Shown in pieces: positions 1-8,113 of a DNA stretch of 64,000 bases. Under the pieces are notes generated by a model. That model was not told the origin of the DNA and ran no database searches. It saw nothing but the letters and a program-made list of their open reading frames with translations. Source of the DNA: Vibrio syngnathi (lineage in GTDB: Bacteria; Pseudomonadota; Gammaproteobacteria; Enterobacterales; Vibrionaceae); NCBI RefSeq assembly GCF_002119525.1, contig NZ_CP017916.1, forward strand, positions 2,666,001 to 2,730,000, written 5' to 3'. How positions within the stretch are numbered: the first letter of the stretch is position 1; the number at the start of each line of letters is the position of its first letter. The position numbers and the translations under genes are program-made.

Positions 1-2
1 TC

Positions 3-368
3 ATGCACGATATTTTTAATATCGATCGTAGTGACCGAGATCCAGAACCAGTGAAACTTGCGTTTGCTGATTTCAAACGACTGTTAGAGCGTTTCCCTGC
101 AAGCCCATACGCTGAAGATGCACAAAAACGTATGTTCGCACTGAAAAACCGCCTAGCGGAGTATGACTTAGCCACAGCTGATTTCTACCTGCGTCGCGAA
201 GCGTGGATTGCAGCTATAAACAGAACACAAGAGTTGCAGAAGACTTACCCTGACACCATTGCTGCACGTAAGTCTTTAGACATTCAATTAGAAGCTTATG
301 AACAACTAGGCTTAGAAGACGCTGTGTTACGAACAGAAAAGTTAATTGAGCTCAACCCACTGCCTTAG
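3..368 (+). CDS. bamD: Outer membrane assembly lipoprotein BamD, C-terminal part (5' end outside window)
   Basis: This is the last 121 codons of BamD (YfiO/ComL), the essential lipoprotein of the BAM complex that helps insert beta-barrel proteins into the outer membrane. The visible part has TPR-like helical repeats, including the FKRLLERFPASPYAEDA stretch and the LRREAWIAAINR stretch typical of the family. The reading frame is open to the left edge, so the lipoprotein signal and first repeats lie outside the window, and the first ATG seen is internal. A strong terminator follows the stop codon. The family assignment is by recognition of conserved sequence. Confidence 0.93.
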   Translation: MHDIFNIDRSDRDPEPVKLAFADFKRLLERFPASPYAEDAQKRMFALKNRLAEYDLATADFYLRREAWIAAINRTQELQKTYPDTIAARKSLDIQLEAYEQLGLEDAVLRTEKLIELNPLP

Positions 369-409
369 TCAGCGAATCACACTCGTCGTTAACTAAAACA
401 ATCACTTCA

Positions 410-441
410 AAATCGCGCTAATTTATTAGCGCGATTTTTTT
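410..441 (+). terminator. Rho-independent terminator after bamD
   Basis: A 12-bp stem (410-421 with 426-437, core ATCGCGCTAA/TTAGCGCGAT) with a TTTA loop is followed by a run of T. Confidence 0.9.
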
Positions 442-530
442 GAACTTCGTCTGGTAAACTTGATGAATGGCAGCATAAGCAGTATCTTCAATAGGTAACT
501 TTTAACAAAACATCAACATGGAGTGTGGAT

Positions 531-1949
531 GTGAGTAGGTTGTTATTATTTATCTGGATATCGCTATTTAGTCAATTGTCCTTTGCATTAGAACTGTCCC
601 CATTAAGCAATAAGCCTTACATGGGTGACTTGGATGTACTCAAAACCAAAGGAACGGTTAGAGTGCTCGTATCTGCCGATCTTGGTTTCTATTACATCGA
701 AGATGGCAAACCAAAAGGCATCGTGGCAGAAATGCTCTACCACTTTGAAAAAAGCCTTCGTAAGAAGCACCCCTACCTCAACGTTCAAATCATCCCCGTG
801 CAACGAGATGATCTGCTTCCCTCTTTAGAATCTGGCTATGGTGATGTCGCTGTCGCTAACCTAACGGTCACCGACAAACGATTACGAACCATCGACTTCT
901 CAGATCCCATGATTAAAGATGGGAAAGAGTTGATAATCACCGACAAGAACTCAAAGTCGATCACCGAAATCAAGCAATTGAGCGGTAAAGAAGTATGGAT
1001 CCGCGCGAGCTCTAGCTACTTCGAGAGTGTGCAAAGAGTCAACAAAGAGCTTAACGCACTAGGTTTACCACCACTGCATGTCCACTTTATCGAAGAATCA
1101 TTGCAAGACTACGAACTGATAGAACTGGTTAATCAGGGTTATATACAAGGCACAGTTCTAGATAGCCACAAAGCTAAGCTCTGGCTCGATGTTATGGAAA
1201 ACATTCAGGTACACACTGAGTTGCCGCTGCGTGAAAATGGTCAAATTGCTTGGGCACTGAGAAAAGACAGCCCTCAGCTAAAGAAAGAGATCAACAAATA
1301 CGTAAAGACCGCACGAACAGGAACTCTACTTGGGAACGTTATCTATAATAAATACATCGACAACACTCGTTGGTTAGGACGAGCACTCAACCCAAATAAA
1401 GTAGACCGAGTGGCAAAACTGGCAGATGTCTTTGAAAAATATTCGAATGAATACGAATTCGACCCTTTGATGATGTCAGCTCAAGGTTTCCAAGAGTCTG
1501 GACTTGATCAAAGCAGGGTTTCTCACCGAGGCGCCATCGGTGTAATGCAGGTGTTGCCAAGTACCGCCAAAGACAAAAACGTCAATATAAAAAACATACA
1601 TAAGGTGGATAACAACATCCATGCTGGTGTGAAATATATGCGCTTTATCAAAGACCGATATTTTGACGATCCAGCGATATCGCCTGACAATCAAATCTAC
1701 TTCACTTTAGCTTCTTACAATGCAGGCCCCGCTAAGATAAGAAAGATGCGAAACATTGCTAAAAAGAAGGGTTATAACCCAAATATCTGGTTTAAAAACG
1801 TCGAAATCATCACTCGTAAATACGTGAGTAAAGAACCCGTAACCTATGTCGCCAACATCAATCGTTACTTCGTAATCTATAAACAATTACAAGCTATCAA
1901 TGCCATCCGAGAAAATGGTACAGCGAGATTACTGAACACTAACGATTAA
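531..1949 (+). CDS. MltF-like protein: solute-binding domain fused to lytic transglycosylase
   Basis: A periplasmic protein with an N-terminal signal sequence (hydrophobic stretch ending SQLSFA), a family 3 solute-binding domain (about residues 40-275) and a C-terminal SLT lytic transglycosylase domain (about 300-440). The SLT domain shows the catalytic glutamate in QGFQESGLD, then GAIGVMQVLP and SYNAGP. This is the architecture of MltF, which cleaves peptidoglycan with formation of 1,6-anhydro ends. The start is placed at the GTG at 531 because GGAG lies 7 bases upstream; an in-frame GTG at 525 would be only 1 base from it. It may be a paralogue of the housekeeping mltF, so I give no symbol. 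Confidence 0.85.
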   Translation: MSRLLLFIWISLFSQLSFALELSPLSNKPYMGDLDVLKTKGTVRVLVSADLGFYYIEDGKPKGIVAEMLYHFEKSLRKKHPYLNVQIIPVQRDDLLPSLESGYGDVAVANLTVTDKRLRTIDFSDPMIKDGKELIITDKNSKSITEIKQLSGKEVWIRASSSYFESVQRVNKELNALGLPPLHVHFIEESLQDYELIELVNQGYIQGTVLDSHKAKLWLDVMENIQVHTELPLRENGQIAWALRKDSPQLKKEINKYVKTARTGTLLGNVIYNKYIDNTRWLGRALNPNKVDRVAKLADVFEKYSNEYEFDPLMMSAQGFQESGLDQSRVSHRGAIGVMQVLPSTAKDKNVNIKNIHKVDNNIHAGVKYMRFIKDRYFDDPAISPDNQIYFTLASYNAGPAKIRKMRNIAKKKGYNPNIWFKNVEIITRKYVSKEPVTYVANINRYFVIYKQLQAINAIRENGTARLLNTND

Positions 1950-1988
1950 CTTCCCCCTCAATCCCAGAGCTTGAGGAACAAAAGTGTT

Positions 1989-2150
1989 ATACCAATCACA
2001 GTAAGTAAGTGATCAAACATAGCGTAGGAAAAAAGCTTGAGAACAAGGCAGAATTTTTTGATAAGTAGTTATTCTACAATCAAAAATTCTAACGAAGTTA
2101 TCGAGGTTTTTAACAAGCTAGGGTGACCAGTTATTTACTACGATTGGTAT
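1989..2150. repeat. 162-bp MITE-like repeat, copy 1
   Basis: An element bounded by ATACCAATC (1989-1997) and GATTGGTAT (2142-2150). The terminal inverted repeats extend imperfectly to about 23 bp. It is nearly identical over its whole length to 26344-26505. It has no coding capacity. No clear target duplication is visible. Confidence 0.8.
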
Positions 2151-2170
2151 TAGATAAGGTTAAAAACACA

Positions 2171-2203
2171 AAAGCCGCATAAGAAAACTTATGCGGCTTT
2201 TGT
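2171..2203. terminator. Bidirectional terminator-type hairpin
   Basis: Perfect 13-bp stem AAAGCCGCATAAG (2171-2183) with CTTATGCGGCTTT (2188-2200), loop AAAA, followed by a T-rich tract. It probably ends the transcript of the MltF-like gene. From here to raiA (2204-2536) I see only a possible CRP half-site. Confidence 0.8.
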
Positions 2204-2451
2204 TTATCTAATTCTGAAGAAGCTTACATAGCGATCGACATCATGGTAGCTATATCACAAAACACTATTGAGTAAATTTCAATCAAGCGCTTTCTATAGG
2301 CTGTAGTCTGCCCCTAAAAACTGGTTTAATTTTTAGCGAAGCCTTGCCTCCAAGTTATCGTTTTTCATAGGGATAACAAGTATTTTTCGACAAAAAGATA
2401 TCAAGACTTGCGTGAGATCACATTTGATTTTAATGCTTACCCCACCCAACC

Positions 2452-2473
2452 AAAACAAGATCTAGATCACATT
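2452..2473 (+). promoter_or_regulatory. Possible CRP-type site upstream of raiA
   Basis: The stretch GATCTAGATCACATT matches the right two thirds of the CRP consensus, but the left TGTGA half is poor (CAAGA). It sits 64 bases before the raiA start. Prediction only. Confidence 0.3.
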
Positions 2474-2536
2474 CTTTATTCCTAAAAGTCGTAATCTGAA
2501 GTTAACCCATGAGGGATACAACAGAGGAAAACTTCT

Positions 2537-2890
2537 ATGAAAATGAACATCACTGGTAAAAATATCGACATTACCTCTGCAATCCGTGATCACATAGAAA
2601 GCAAATTTAAGAAGCTGGATAAATGGCAAGTAGACATCATTGGTTGCCAAGCGAGCTTTAGCGAAGAACCAAATAAAAAGAAAAAATTTGAAGCCGTTCT
2701 AACGGTACCAAAAGGCCAACTTGTTGCTTCATCAATTCATGACGACCTCTACGTAGCTATCAACGAAGTAGAACAAAAACTAGAGCGTCAACTCAACAAG
2801 CTGCGCCATAAACCAGAAGCGCGCCGCGCTGAAAGGCCTGAAATCGAAGAGCTAGAAGCTGAAGTAGAAGTAGAAGTAGAAGTAGAATAA
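2537..2890 (+). CDS. raiA: Ribosome hibernation factor RaiA/HPF family
   Basis: A 117-residue ribosome-associated inhibitor of the RaiA (YfiA)/HPF family, which binds the 30S decoding region in stationary phase or cold and blocks translation. The N-terminal 95 residues form the S30AE domain (MNITGKNIDITSAIRDHI start, then AINEVEQKLERQLNKLR). The tail is acidic and ends in (EV)4E, encoded by four exact GAAGTA hexamers plus GAA before the stop. A tail extension of this kind is more like RaiA than short HPF. AGAGG lies 9 bases before the ATG. A terminator follows at once, so the gene is monocistronic. Confidence 0.92.
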   Translation: MKMNITGKNIDITSAIRDHIESKFKKLDKWQVDIIGCQASFSEEPNKKKKFEAVLTVPKGQLVASSIHDDLYVAINEVEQKLERQLNKLRHKPEARRAERPEIEELEAEVEVEVEVE

Positions 2891-2906
2891 GGAAATATGA
2901 CAGATT

Positions 2907-2937
2907 AAAAAATAGCGCCTCAGGGCGCTATTTTTTT
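2907..2937 (+). terminator. Rho-independent terminator after raiA
   Basis: Stem AATAGCGCC/GGCGCTATT with a 4-base loop, followed by seven T. Confidence 0.9.
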
Positions 2938-2939
2938 GC

Positions 2940-2968
2940 TTGACGCTCGTAGCTCGCTTGCTTATTGT
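2940..2968 (+). promoter_or_regulatory. Sigma-70 promoter of pheL-pheA
   Basis: -35 TTGACG (2940-2945), 17-bp spacer, -10 TATTGT (2963-2968). It lies between the raiA terminator and the Phe leader peptide, which is where the pheA promoter must be. Confidence 0.7.
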
Positions 2969-2998
2969 GTTTAAACATTCATAAAACAATCACTTTTT

Positions 2999-3046
2999 AT
3001 GCACTCTCACTCTTTGTTTATTTTTGACTTCTTTTTTCTTCCGTAA
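2999..3046 (+). CDS. pheL: pheA leader peptide (Phe-rich)
   Basis: A 15-codon reading frame, MHSHSLFIFDFFFLP, with five phenylalanine codons, three of them consecutive, just before the stop. It sits between a promoter and a terminator upstream of pheA. Its role is to measure charged tRNA-Phe: ribosome stalling at the Phe codons changes the folding of the leader RNA. It is not homologous residue by residue to E. coli PheL but has the same composition and position. Confidence 0.88.
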   Translation: MHSHSLFIFDFFFLP

Positions 3047-3049
3047 ATC

Positions 3050-3120
3050 GGAGGCTAAGTCGTTTTAGAAAAACAAGTCAAAAACGAACAAGAAGCCTCC
3101 CACACTAGGGGGGCTTTTTT
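3050..3120 (+). promoter_or_regulatory. pheA transcription attenuator
   Basis: GGAGGCT (3050-3056), directly after the leader stop codon, can pair with AGCCTCC (3094-3100). The same AGCCTCCC (3094-3101) also pairs with GGGGGGCT (3108-3115) to make a terminator with a T run (3115-3120). The two structures exclude each other, as in classical amino acid attenuators. Confidence 0.85.
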
Positions 3121-3134
3121 ATAAGGACACATTT

Positions 3135-4310
3135 ATGACTGACCGAACAATTTCACTAGATGATATCCGCCTTCGTCTCAATGATTTAGACGACGAACTC
3201 CTAAAATTACTTTCAGAGCGTCGTAAGCTGAGTATCGAAGTCGCTAAAAGCAAGGTAGAAACATCAAAACCCGTTCGTGATGCAGTACGAGAGCAACAAC
3301 TACTAGTCAAATTGATCAACAACGGAAAAGACAAGTACGAATTGGATGCTCAGTACATTACTAAGCTGTTTCACACCATCATCGAAGATTCCGTTTTACT
3401 GCAGCAGTCATACTTACAAAACCTAGCGAATCCGCAAAGCCGTAAACCACTAGCTCGCGTTGCATTCTTAGGTTCTAAGGGATCGTATTCTCACCTTGCG
3501 AGCCGTGAATACTTCAGCCGCAAGAATATGGAATTGATTGAGCTGAACTGTAATCACTTCAAAGAAGTCGCATCGACTGTAGAATCGGGCCATGCCGACT
3601 ATGGTGTACTGCCGATTGAGAACACCAGTTCAGGGTCAATTAACGAAGTCTACGATCTGCTACAACACACAACGCTTTACATCGTTGGTGAACTTTCTCA
3701 ACCGATTGAACACTGCCTTGTCGCGAAAAATGATATTCGTTTAGAAGACATCAAAACCCTCTATTCACACCCACAACCTCATCAACAATGCAGTGAGTTT
3801 TTAAGCCGCCTTAAAGATGTCAGCCTTGAATCTTGTGCAAGCACAGCTGATGCCATGAAAAAGGTAAAAGATCTAGACGGTGATGATGTGGCAGCGATTG
3901 GTAATGCATCGAGCGGCAAACTTTATGGACTTCAACCAATCCAAGGCAACATTGCAAATCAAACTGAGAACCACACTCGTTTCATCGTGGTCGCTCGTAA
4001 GCCTGTTGAAGTATCGACTCAGATCCCAGCTAAGACGACACTCATCATGTCGACTTCTCAAGAAGCCGGTTCTTTGGTTGAAACACTGCTGATTCTGCAA
4101 CGCTTAGGTATTAACATGACCAAGCTGGAATCTCGTCCTATCATGGGTAACCCTTGGGAAGAGATGTTCTATGTGGATTTAGAAGCACACTTAGATTCAG
4201 ATAATATGCAGCAAGCGATAACGGAACTAACAGCCATAACTCGTCACCTAAAAGTGTTAGGTTGTTACCCAAGTGAGAACATTAAGGCGACTCAGGTTAA
4301 GTTGTCTTAG
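3135..4310 (+). CDS. pheA: Bifunctional chorismate mutase / prephenate dehydratase
   Basis: The 391-residue P-protein makes phenylpyruvate from chorismate in phenylalanine synthesis. Residues about 5-90 are an AroQ-type chorismate mutase (LDDELLKLLSERRKL). About 105-285 are the prephenate dehydratase, with VAFLGSKGSYSH, the PIENTSSGSI motif and NHTRF. About 300-385 are the ACT regulatory domain, with ESRP (KLESRPIMGNPWE) that binds phenylalanine. The length equals that of E. coli PheA. AAGGA lies 7 bases before the ATG. It is controlled by the leader peptide and attenuator just upstream. Confidence 0.97.
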   Translation: MTDRTISLDDIRLRLNDLDDELLKLLSERRKLSIEVAKSKVETSKPVRDAVREQQLLVKLINNGKDKYELDAQYITKLFHTIIEDSVLLQQSYLQNLANPQSRKPLARVAFLGSKGSYSHLASREYFSRKNMELIELNCNHFKEVASTVESGHADYGVLPIENTSSGSINEVYDLLQHTTLYIVGELSQPIEHCLVAKNDIRLEDIKTLYSHPQPHQQCSEFLSRLKDVSLESCASTADAMKKVKDLDGDDVAAIGNASSGKLYGLQPIQGNIANQTENHTRFIVVARKPVEVSTQIPAKTTLIMSTSQEAGSLVETLLILQRLGINMTKLESRPIMGNPWEEMFYVDLEAHLDSDNMQQAITELTAITRHLKVLGCYPSENIKATQVKLS

Positions 4311-4360
4311 CTTTTTATTATCTGACACACGTTTAACTGCCACTGGCTTTTCACTAATAT

Positions 4361-4391
4361 AAGCATTTGGCCTACTACAGGCCAAATGCTT
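4361..4391. repeat. Perfect 12-bp inverted repeat after pheA
   Basis: AAGCATTTGGCC, 7-base loop, GGCCAAATGCTT. There is no T run, so it is not a standard terminator. A related sequence occurs at 13579-13630. The rest of the gap up to 4664 holds only a 69-codon frame I do not accept as a gene. Confidence 0.6.
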
Positions 4392-4664
4392 AAAGAAAGC
4401 AACAAATGGAGTCGTACTCGAACTAAGGAAGACTCAAAGTCTGTATACCTTAAAAATGAATTGGTTGTGTTACTGGTTCGCACTCCTATCCACTTCCATC
4501 ATTCCCTTCCAACCGACTTAGACACCTTTACTGATAATTTAATCACTAAATACAAAGGCTTAAAACCCAAACAAAACACTTCAAACACAATATAATTGAT
4601 GGCGAGAACTGTCTAAATAACATAAACTTGCGCGCTAAATTTATAAACCATGTTGTGAATAACC

Positions 4665-7043
4665 ATGAAGCTCAGTACTAAAATATTACTTGTGATTGCC
4701 CCCGTAATACTGCTCAGTACAGCGGCTTCTAGTTATATCATCTACTCCACGCAAAAAAGCAGCTTTATCAAACGTGAAGACAATGCGCTGCAATTAAGCA
4801 TGGAAAAATTAGCCAGTTATTTTCAACAGTCTCGCTCTTTCCTCAACAGCTACTCTTATACCCTCGCCAATAGTGATCTGGTTAGGCGTTATTTTATGGT
4901 TGATGAAAGTACCGCCTCCCAACGTGAACTAGTTGATAACCTAAACGAAACGATTAAGTTACTGCAAGATGGTAACGACAGTTTTACAAGGGTCGCATTG
5001 CTTGATGGCGACCGAGCCCTTAAATATTACGCTGATAATACCAATGACCCTTTCGCAAAAATGGACCCAAAGATATTAGAGTTCATTGATCATCAATATC
5101 AAAAAACGTTAGCCCCTTCGAGCACCGACTATATACAGAATTCCCAAGGCGAAGGCGTATTAGTTCATTATGACGCTATTGATAAAAATACAGTTTCGAT
5201 ACCAACAAGCGCTCAACCCAACAATGTATTTTTTGTGGTTGTTTCTGTCTCTCTTGATAAGTTTAACTATCTTCGAAAACAGATAGAGTTCGACTATCAA
5301 ACCAGCTTGTTCTTTACTCCTGCGTTGGTGACACAAGGGAGAGAGTTAACACAATCTATAAAGCTAGCACCTGAGCTCTACGCCACGCTCGATCCCGCAC
5401 CATTACTATTAGACAACAAACTCAAATCTCTCTGGAATGAACTCAGCCTATCCTTTGCCCTTTCTGCATTTGTCAGTGTTACCTTGCTGCTTATCCTGCT
5501 ATCTCGCTGTGTAATAAACCCCATTACCCGTTTAGATAGACAGCTTCAAGAGGTTGAGAAAAAACAGAGAAAAAATATTGAGCGCCTAGGAACTAATGAT
5601 GAACTAGGCCGCTTATCTCAGCGCTTTTATGATATGTACCAGGAGTTAGATGACACATATCAGCAGACTAAGTTGTTGGCAGAAAATGATCAGTTGACCC
5701 AAATAGCCAATAGGCACCAGTTTCAAACCTTCGTCCAGAAGTCGCTGTCGAAACCAAGTTCGAATACCGAAACCTGGGTTCTCTACTTTGATTTAGATAA
5801 CTTCAAATTTGTGAACGACAAATACGGACATCAAATCGGCGACTCAATCCTGGTCAGTTTTGCTCAGCGTATTTCCGATATTTGTAACCACTATAAAACA
5901 GAATTAGACGCCCACTGTCTTCCAGCCCGACTTTCTGGAGACGAGTTCGTTGTATACATTAATGCTCCAACTCACAAAGAAAATATCGCGCATCGATTTT
6001 CGAATGATTTACTCACCCCAATACAAAAAGGGTTTGTCACCGAGTCAGGTAATTTCCCGATTACGGTCAGTATTGGTATTGCGACCCACCCTAATGATGG
6101 CGATACAATCGAGAAGCTTCTTTCGAATGCTGATACCGCGATGTATCAAGCCAAACGTGCAGGTAAAAACCAATTCGCAGATTACTCGTTAGACTTAGAT
6201 AAAACCATTCAGCGTCAAGCCAGTATTGAGAACGCCCTCAGAGAAAATAATTTTGATGAAGAGTTTAAGCTCGTTTACATGCCTTATATGGACTCAACAG
6301 GAAGTTATATTATTGGTGTAGAAGTGCTATTACGTTGGCACTCGAAACACCTTGGTTTAGTGCCACCCGATGAATTCATTCCTATCGCCGAACAAACCGG
6401 ATTATTTGAAATAATTGATCGCTGGGTTATCCAGAATGCATTTGCTTCATTCCATCAACTTCAAGCTCAATTCGATCACTCTATTCAGCTATCGATTAAC
6501 TTATCTTCAGCCGGGATTAAAACCACTCACCTTGCTGATTTCATCAAAGAGCATGCGAAAATCAATCAGATCCCGCCCAATTTGATCGATTTTGAAATCA
6601 CAGAAACCTTTTACTCAAACTCTCAAGGTTTTCCATTACTTAACCAGTTATCATACATGGGCTATAGATTAGCAATCGACGACTTTGGTTCTGGTTACAC
6701 CTCGATCACTCAACTGGTTCAATACCCAACTCAGAAGATTAAATTGGATAAAACCTTTTTGGACACCTTGATTGAGACAGATAACCAGAACATAGTGAAA
6801 CCCATTATCGGGCTATGCCATGCTCAAGGGAAAAAGGTCACAGCCGAAGGAATTGAAACTCAATGCATGCATCAGTGGTTACAAGATGCGCAGTGCGATA
6901 TGCTGCAAGGCTATTATTTTGGTAAGCCTATGCCATTAGAAGAGCTGACGGAATGGTACCGACAGCATCAACTCAATTTTATCGATAATAAAAAGAATCA
7001 ACCACATGAAATCTGTAATCATCGCATCGCTGAATCCAGCTAA
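4665..7043 (+). CDS. Membrane GGDEF/EAL cyclic-di-GMP protein
   Basis: A 792-residue inner-membrane protein. There are two membrane segments (about 6-28 and 262-284) around a periplasmic sensor domain, then a HAMP-like linker, a GGDEF domain (about 335-500) and an EAL domain (about 520-775). The diguanylate cyclase signature is SGDEF (424-428), not GGDEF. The phosphodiesterase signature is EVL (553-555), not EAL. The other EAL residues are present: EITET, DDFGSGY (672 onward), KLDKTF and AEGIE. The EAL domain therefore looks catalytically competent; the cyclase may be active too, since SGDEF enzymes are known. No RxxD inhibitory site is visible before SGDEF. Its last 38 bases overlap the start of yjjX, suggesting coupled translation. 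Confidence 0.88.
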   Translation: MKLSTKILLVIAPVILLSTAASSYIIYSTQKSSFIKREDNALQLSMEKLASYFQQSRSFLNSYSYTLANSDLVRRYFMVDESTASQRELVDNLNETIKLLQDGNDSFTRVALLDGDRALKYYADNTNDPFAKMDPKILEFIDHQYQKTLAPSSTDYIQNSQGEGVLVHYDAIDKNTVSIPTSAQPNNVFFVVVSVSLDKFNYLRKQIEFDYQTSLFFTPALVTQGRELTQSIKLAPELYATLDPAPLLLDNKLKSLWNELSLSFALSAFVSVTLLLILLSRCVINPITRLDRQLQEVEKKQRKNIERLGTNDELGRLSQRFYDMYQELDDTYQQTKLLAENDQLTQIANRHQFQTFVQKSLSKPSSNTETWVLYFDLDNFKFVNDKYGHQIGDSILVSFAQRISDICNHYKTELDAHCLPARLSGDEFVVYINAPTHKENIAHRFSNDLLTPIQKGFVTESGNFPITVSIGIATHPNDGDTIEKLLSNADTAMYQAKRAGKNQFADYSLDLDKTIQRQASIENALRENNFDEEFKLVYMPYMDSTGSYIIGVEVLLRWHSKHLGLVPPDEFIPIAEQTGLFEIIDRWVIQNAFASFHQLQAQFDHSIQLSINLSSAGIKTTHLADFIKEHAKINQIPPNLIDFEITETFYSNSQGFPLLNQLSYMGYRLAIDDFGSGYTSITQLVQYPTQKIKLDKTFLDTLIETDNQNIVKPIIGLCHAQGKKVTAEGIETQCMHQWLQDAQCDMLQGYYFGKPMPLEELTEWYRQHQLNFIDNKKNQPHEICNHRIAESS

Positions 7044-7527
7044 AATTAGCGCCGTTAAAAGTGCATTCTTATCGGCTTTTCCTGATACTGAATTTGACTT
7101 CAAAGGCATCAGCGTCCCTAGTGGCGTTGCCGATCAACCCATGAGTAATGAAGAAACCTACCAAGGAGCGGTAAAGCGCGTTCACAACGCAACTCAAGCT
7201 CAACCTGATGCGGATTTTCATGTTGGATTAGAGTCTGGAATAGAAGGAAAGGTTACCTTTGCTTGGATGGTCGTTGAAGCAAACGGTCAGCGCGGAGAAT
7301 CTCGATCTGCAAGCTTAATGCTGCCACCCGTTGTGCTTGATAAACTCCAGCATGCGAATGAGCTAGGGGATGTGATGGATGAAGTGTTTGGCACCGATAA
7401 TATCAAACAAAAAGGCGGTGCGATTGGCCTACTAACGCATAACCAACTAACACGCAGCTCTGTCTATCATCAGGCTTTAATTTTAGCGCTGATCCCATTT
7501 GTGAATCCAGAGCACTTTCCTATCTAG
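7006..7527 (+). CDS. yjjX: Inosine/xanthosine triphosphatase (non-canonical purine NTPase)
   Basis: A 173-residue protein of the YjjX family, which removes inosine and xanthosine triphosphates from the nucleotide pool. The N-terminus [21 protein letters not shown] and the motif GLESGIEG are characteristic. The ATG lies inside the end of the preceding GGDEF/EAL gene (38-bp overlap in another frame). A bidirectional terminator follows, shared with convergent trpR. In E. coli yjjX also lies close to trpR. Confidence 0.92.
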   Translation: MKSVIIASLNPAKISAVKSAFLSAFPDTEFDFKGISVPSGVADQPMSNEETYQGAVKRVHNATQAQPDADFHVGLESGIEGKVTFAWMVVEANGQRGESRSASLMLPPVVLDKLQHANELGDVMDEVFGTDNIKQKGGAIGLLTHNQLTRSSVYHQALILALIPFVNPEHFPI

Positions 7528-7572
7528 ATCTTCGCTAAACTTCGAAAGCCTCAGAGAACAATCACCAGAAAT

Positions 7573-7603
7573 AAAAAACGCTAACATTCAGTTAGCGTTT
7601 TTA
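7573..7603. terminator. Bidirectional terminator between yjjX and trpR
   Basis: Perfect 12-bp stem AAAAACGCTAAC/GTTAGCGTTTTT with loop ATTCA, serving the converging genes. Confidence 0.88.
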
Positions 7604-7644
7604 TCGAATTCATAGCCACACTACTCAGTGGTTGCTTAACTCAG

Positions 7645-7941
7645 TTATTGTTTGAGCAAAAGGTCGGCGATCACGGCTTTCTCTTGTTCAGATTTAGCCT
7701 TTAACTCATTTGAGCCTCTGGTTATCGTCGCGACGCCTACTCCCAGCATTTGGCTAACCTGTCGTTGAGACATCTCACCTTTCATCAGCTCACAAAAGAT
7801 GTTAATTCGAGCAACCAAAGCATCTCGCTCGTCTGGTGTCATCATCATGGTCAACAATAGTTCATGCTGATCTTTTTCGACAGCCGTCTTTACCAAGTCC
7901 ATCAGTTGTTGCCAATTCTCATATTCAGGTTGTGATGCCAT
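7645..7941 (-). CDS. trpR: Trp operon repressor
   Basis: The 98-residue tryptophan-dependent repressor of trp and related operons. It has the all-helical TrpR fold. The helix-turn-helix is seen in SQRQVSQMLGVGVATITRGSNELK, and MTPDERDALVARINI precedes it. The length is close to that of E. coli TrpR (108). It lies downstream of slt on the same strand, as in E. coli, but a terminator-like hairpin (8036-8080) separates them, so it probably has its own promoter in 7942-8035. Confidence 0.96.
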   Translation of the reverse strand: MASQPEYENWQQLMDLVKTAVEKDQHELLLTMMMTPDERDALVARINIFCELMKGEMSQRQVSQMLGVGVATITRGSNELKAKSEQEKAVIADLLLKQ

Positions 7942-8035
7942 ATCTCTACACTTACTTTTAAATTCTGACTTTAAAGAGTCGCTTAACGATTGAAAGCGTC
8001 GAACACTTTATACCGAAACACTTGATGTGATCCAA

Positions 8036-8080
8036 TGTAAAAAGGCAGTAAGTGGAAATGGTTCGCACTCACTGCCTTTA
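8036..8080 (-). terminator. Terminator of slt
   Basis: Imperfect 14-bp stem (8041-8054 with 8066-8079, AAAGGCAGT/ACTGCCTTT core) followed on the minus strand by T residues. Confidence 0.7.
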
Positions 8081-8113
8081 ATATTACTCAGCTTGGAGAA
8101 AAATGCAGAGAGC

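Noticed and set aside
4386..4595. 69-codon open frame between pheA and the GGDEF/EAL gene
   Set aside because: It starts inside the right arm of an inverted repeat, has no ribosome binding site and no recognisable sequence.
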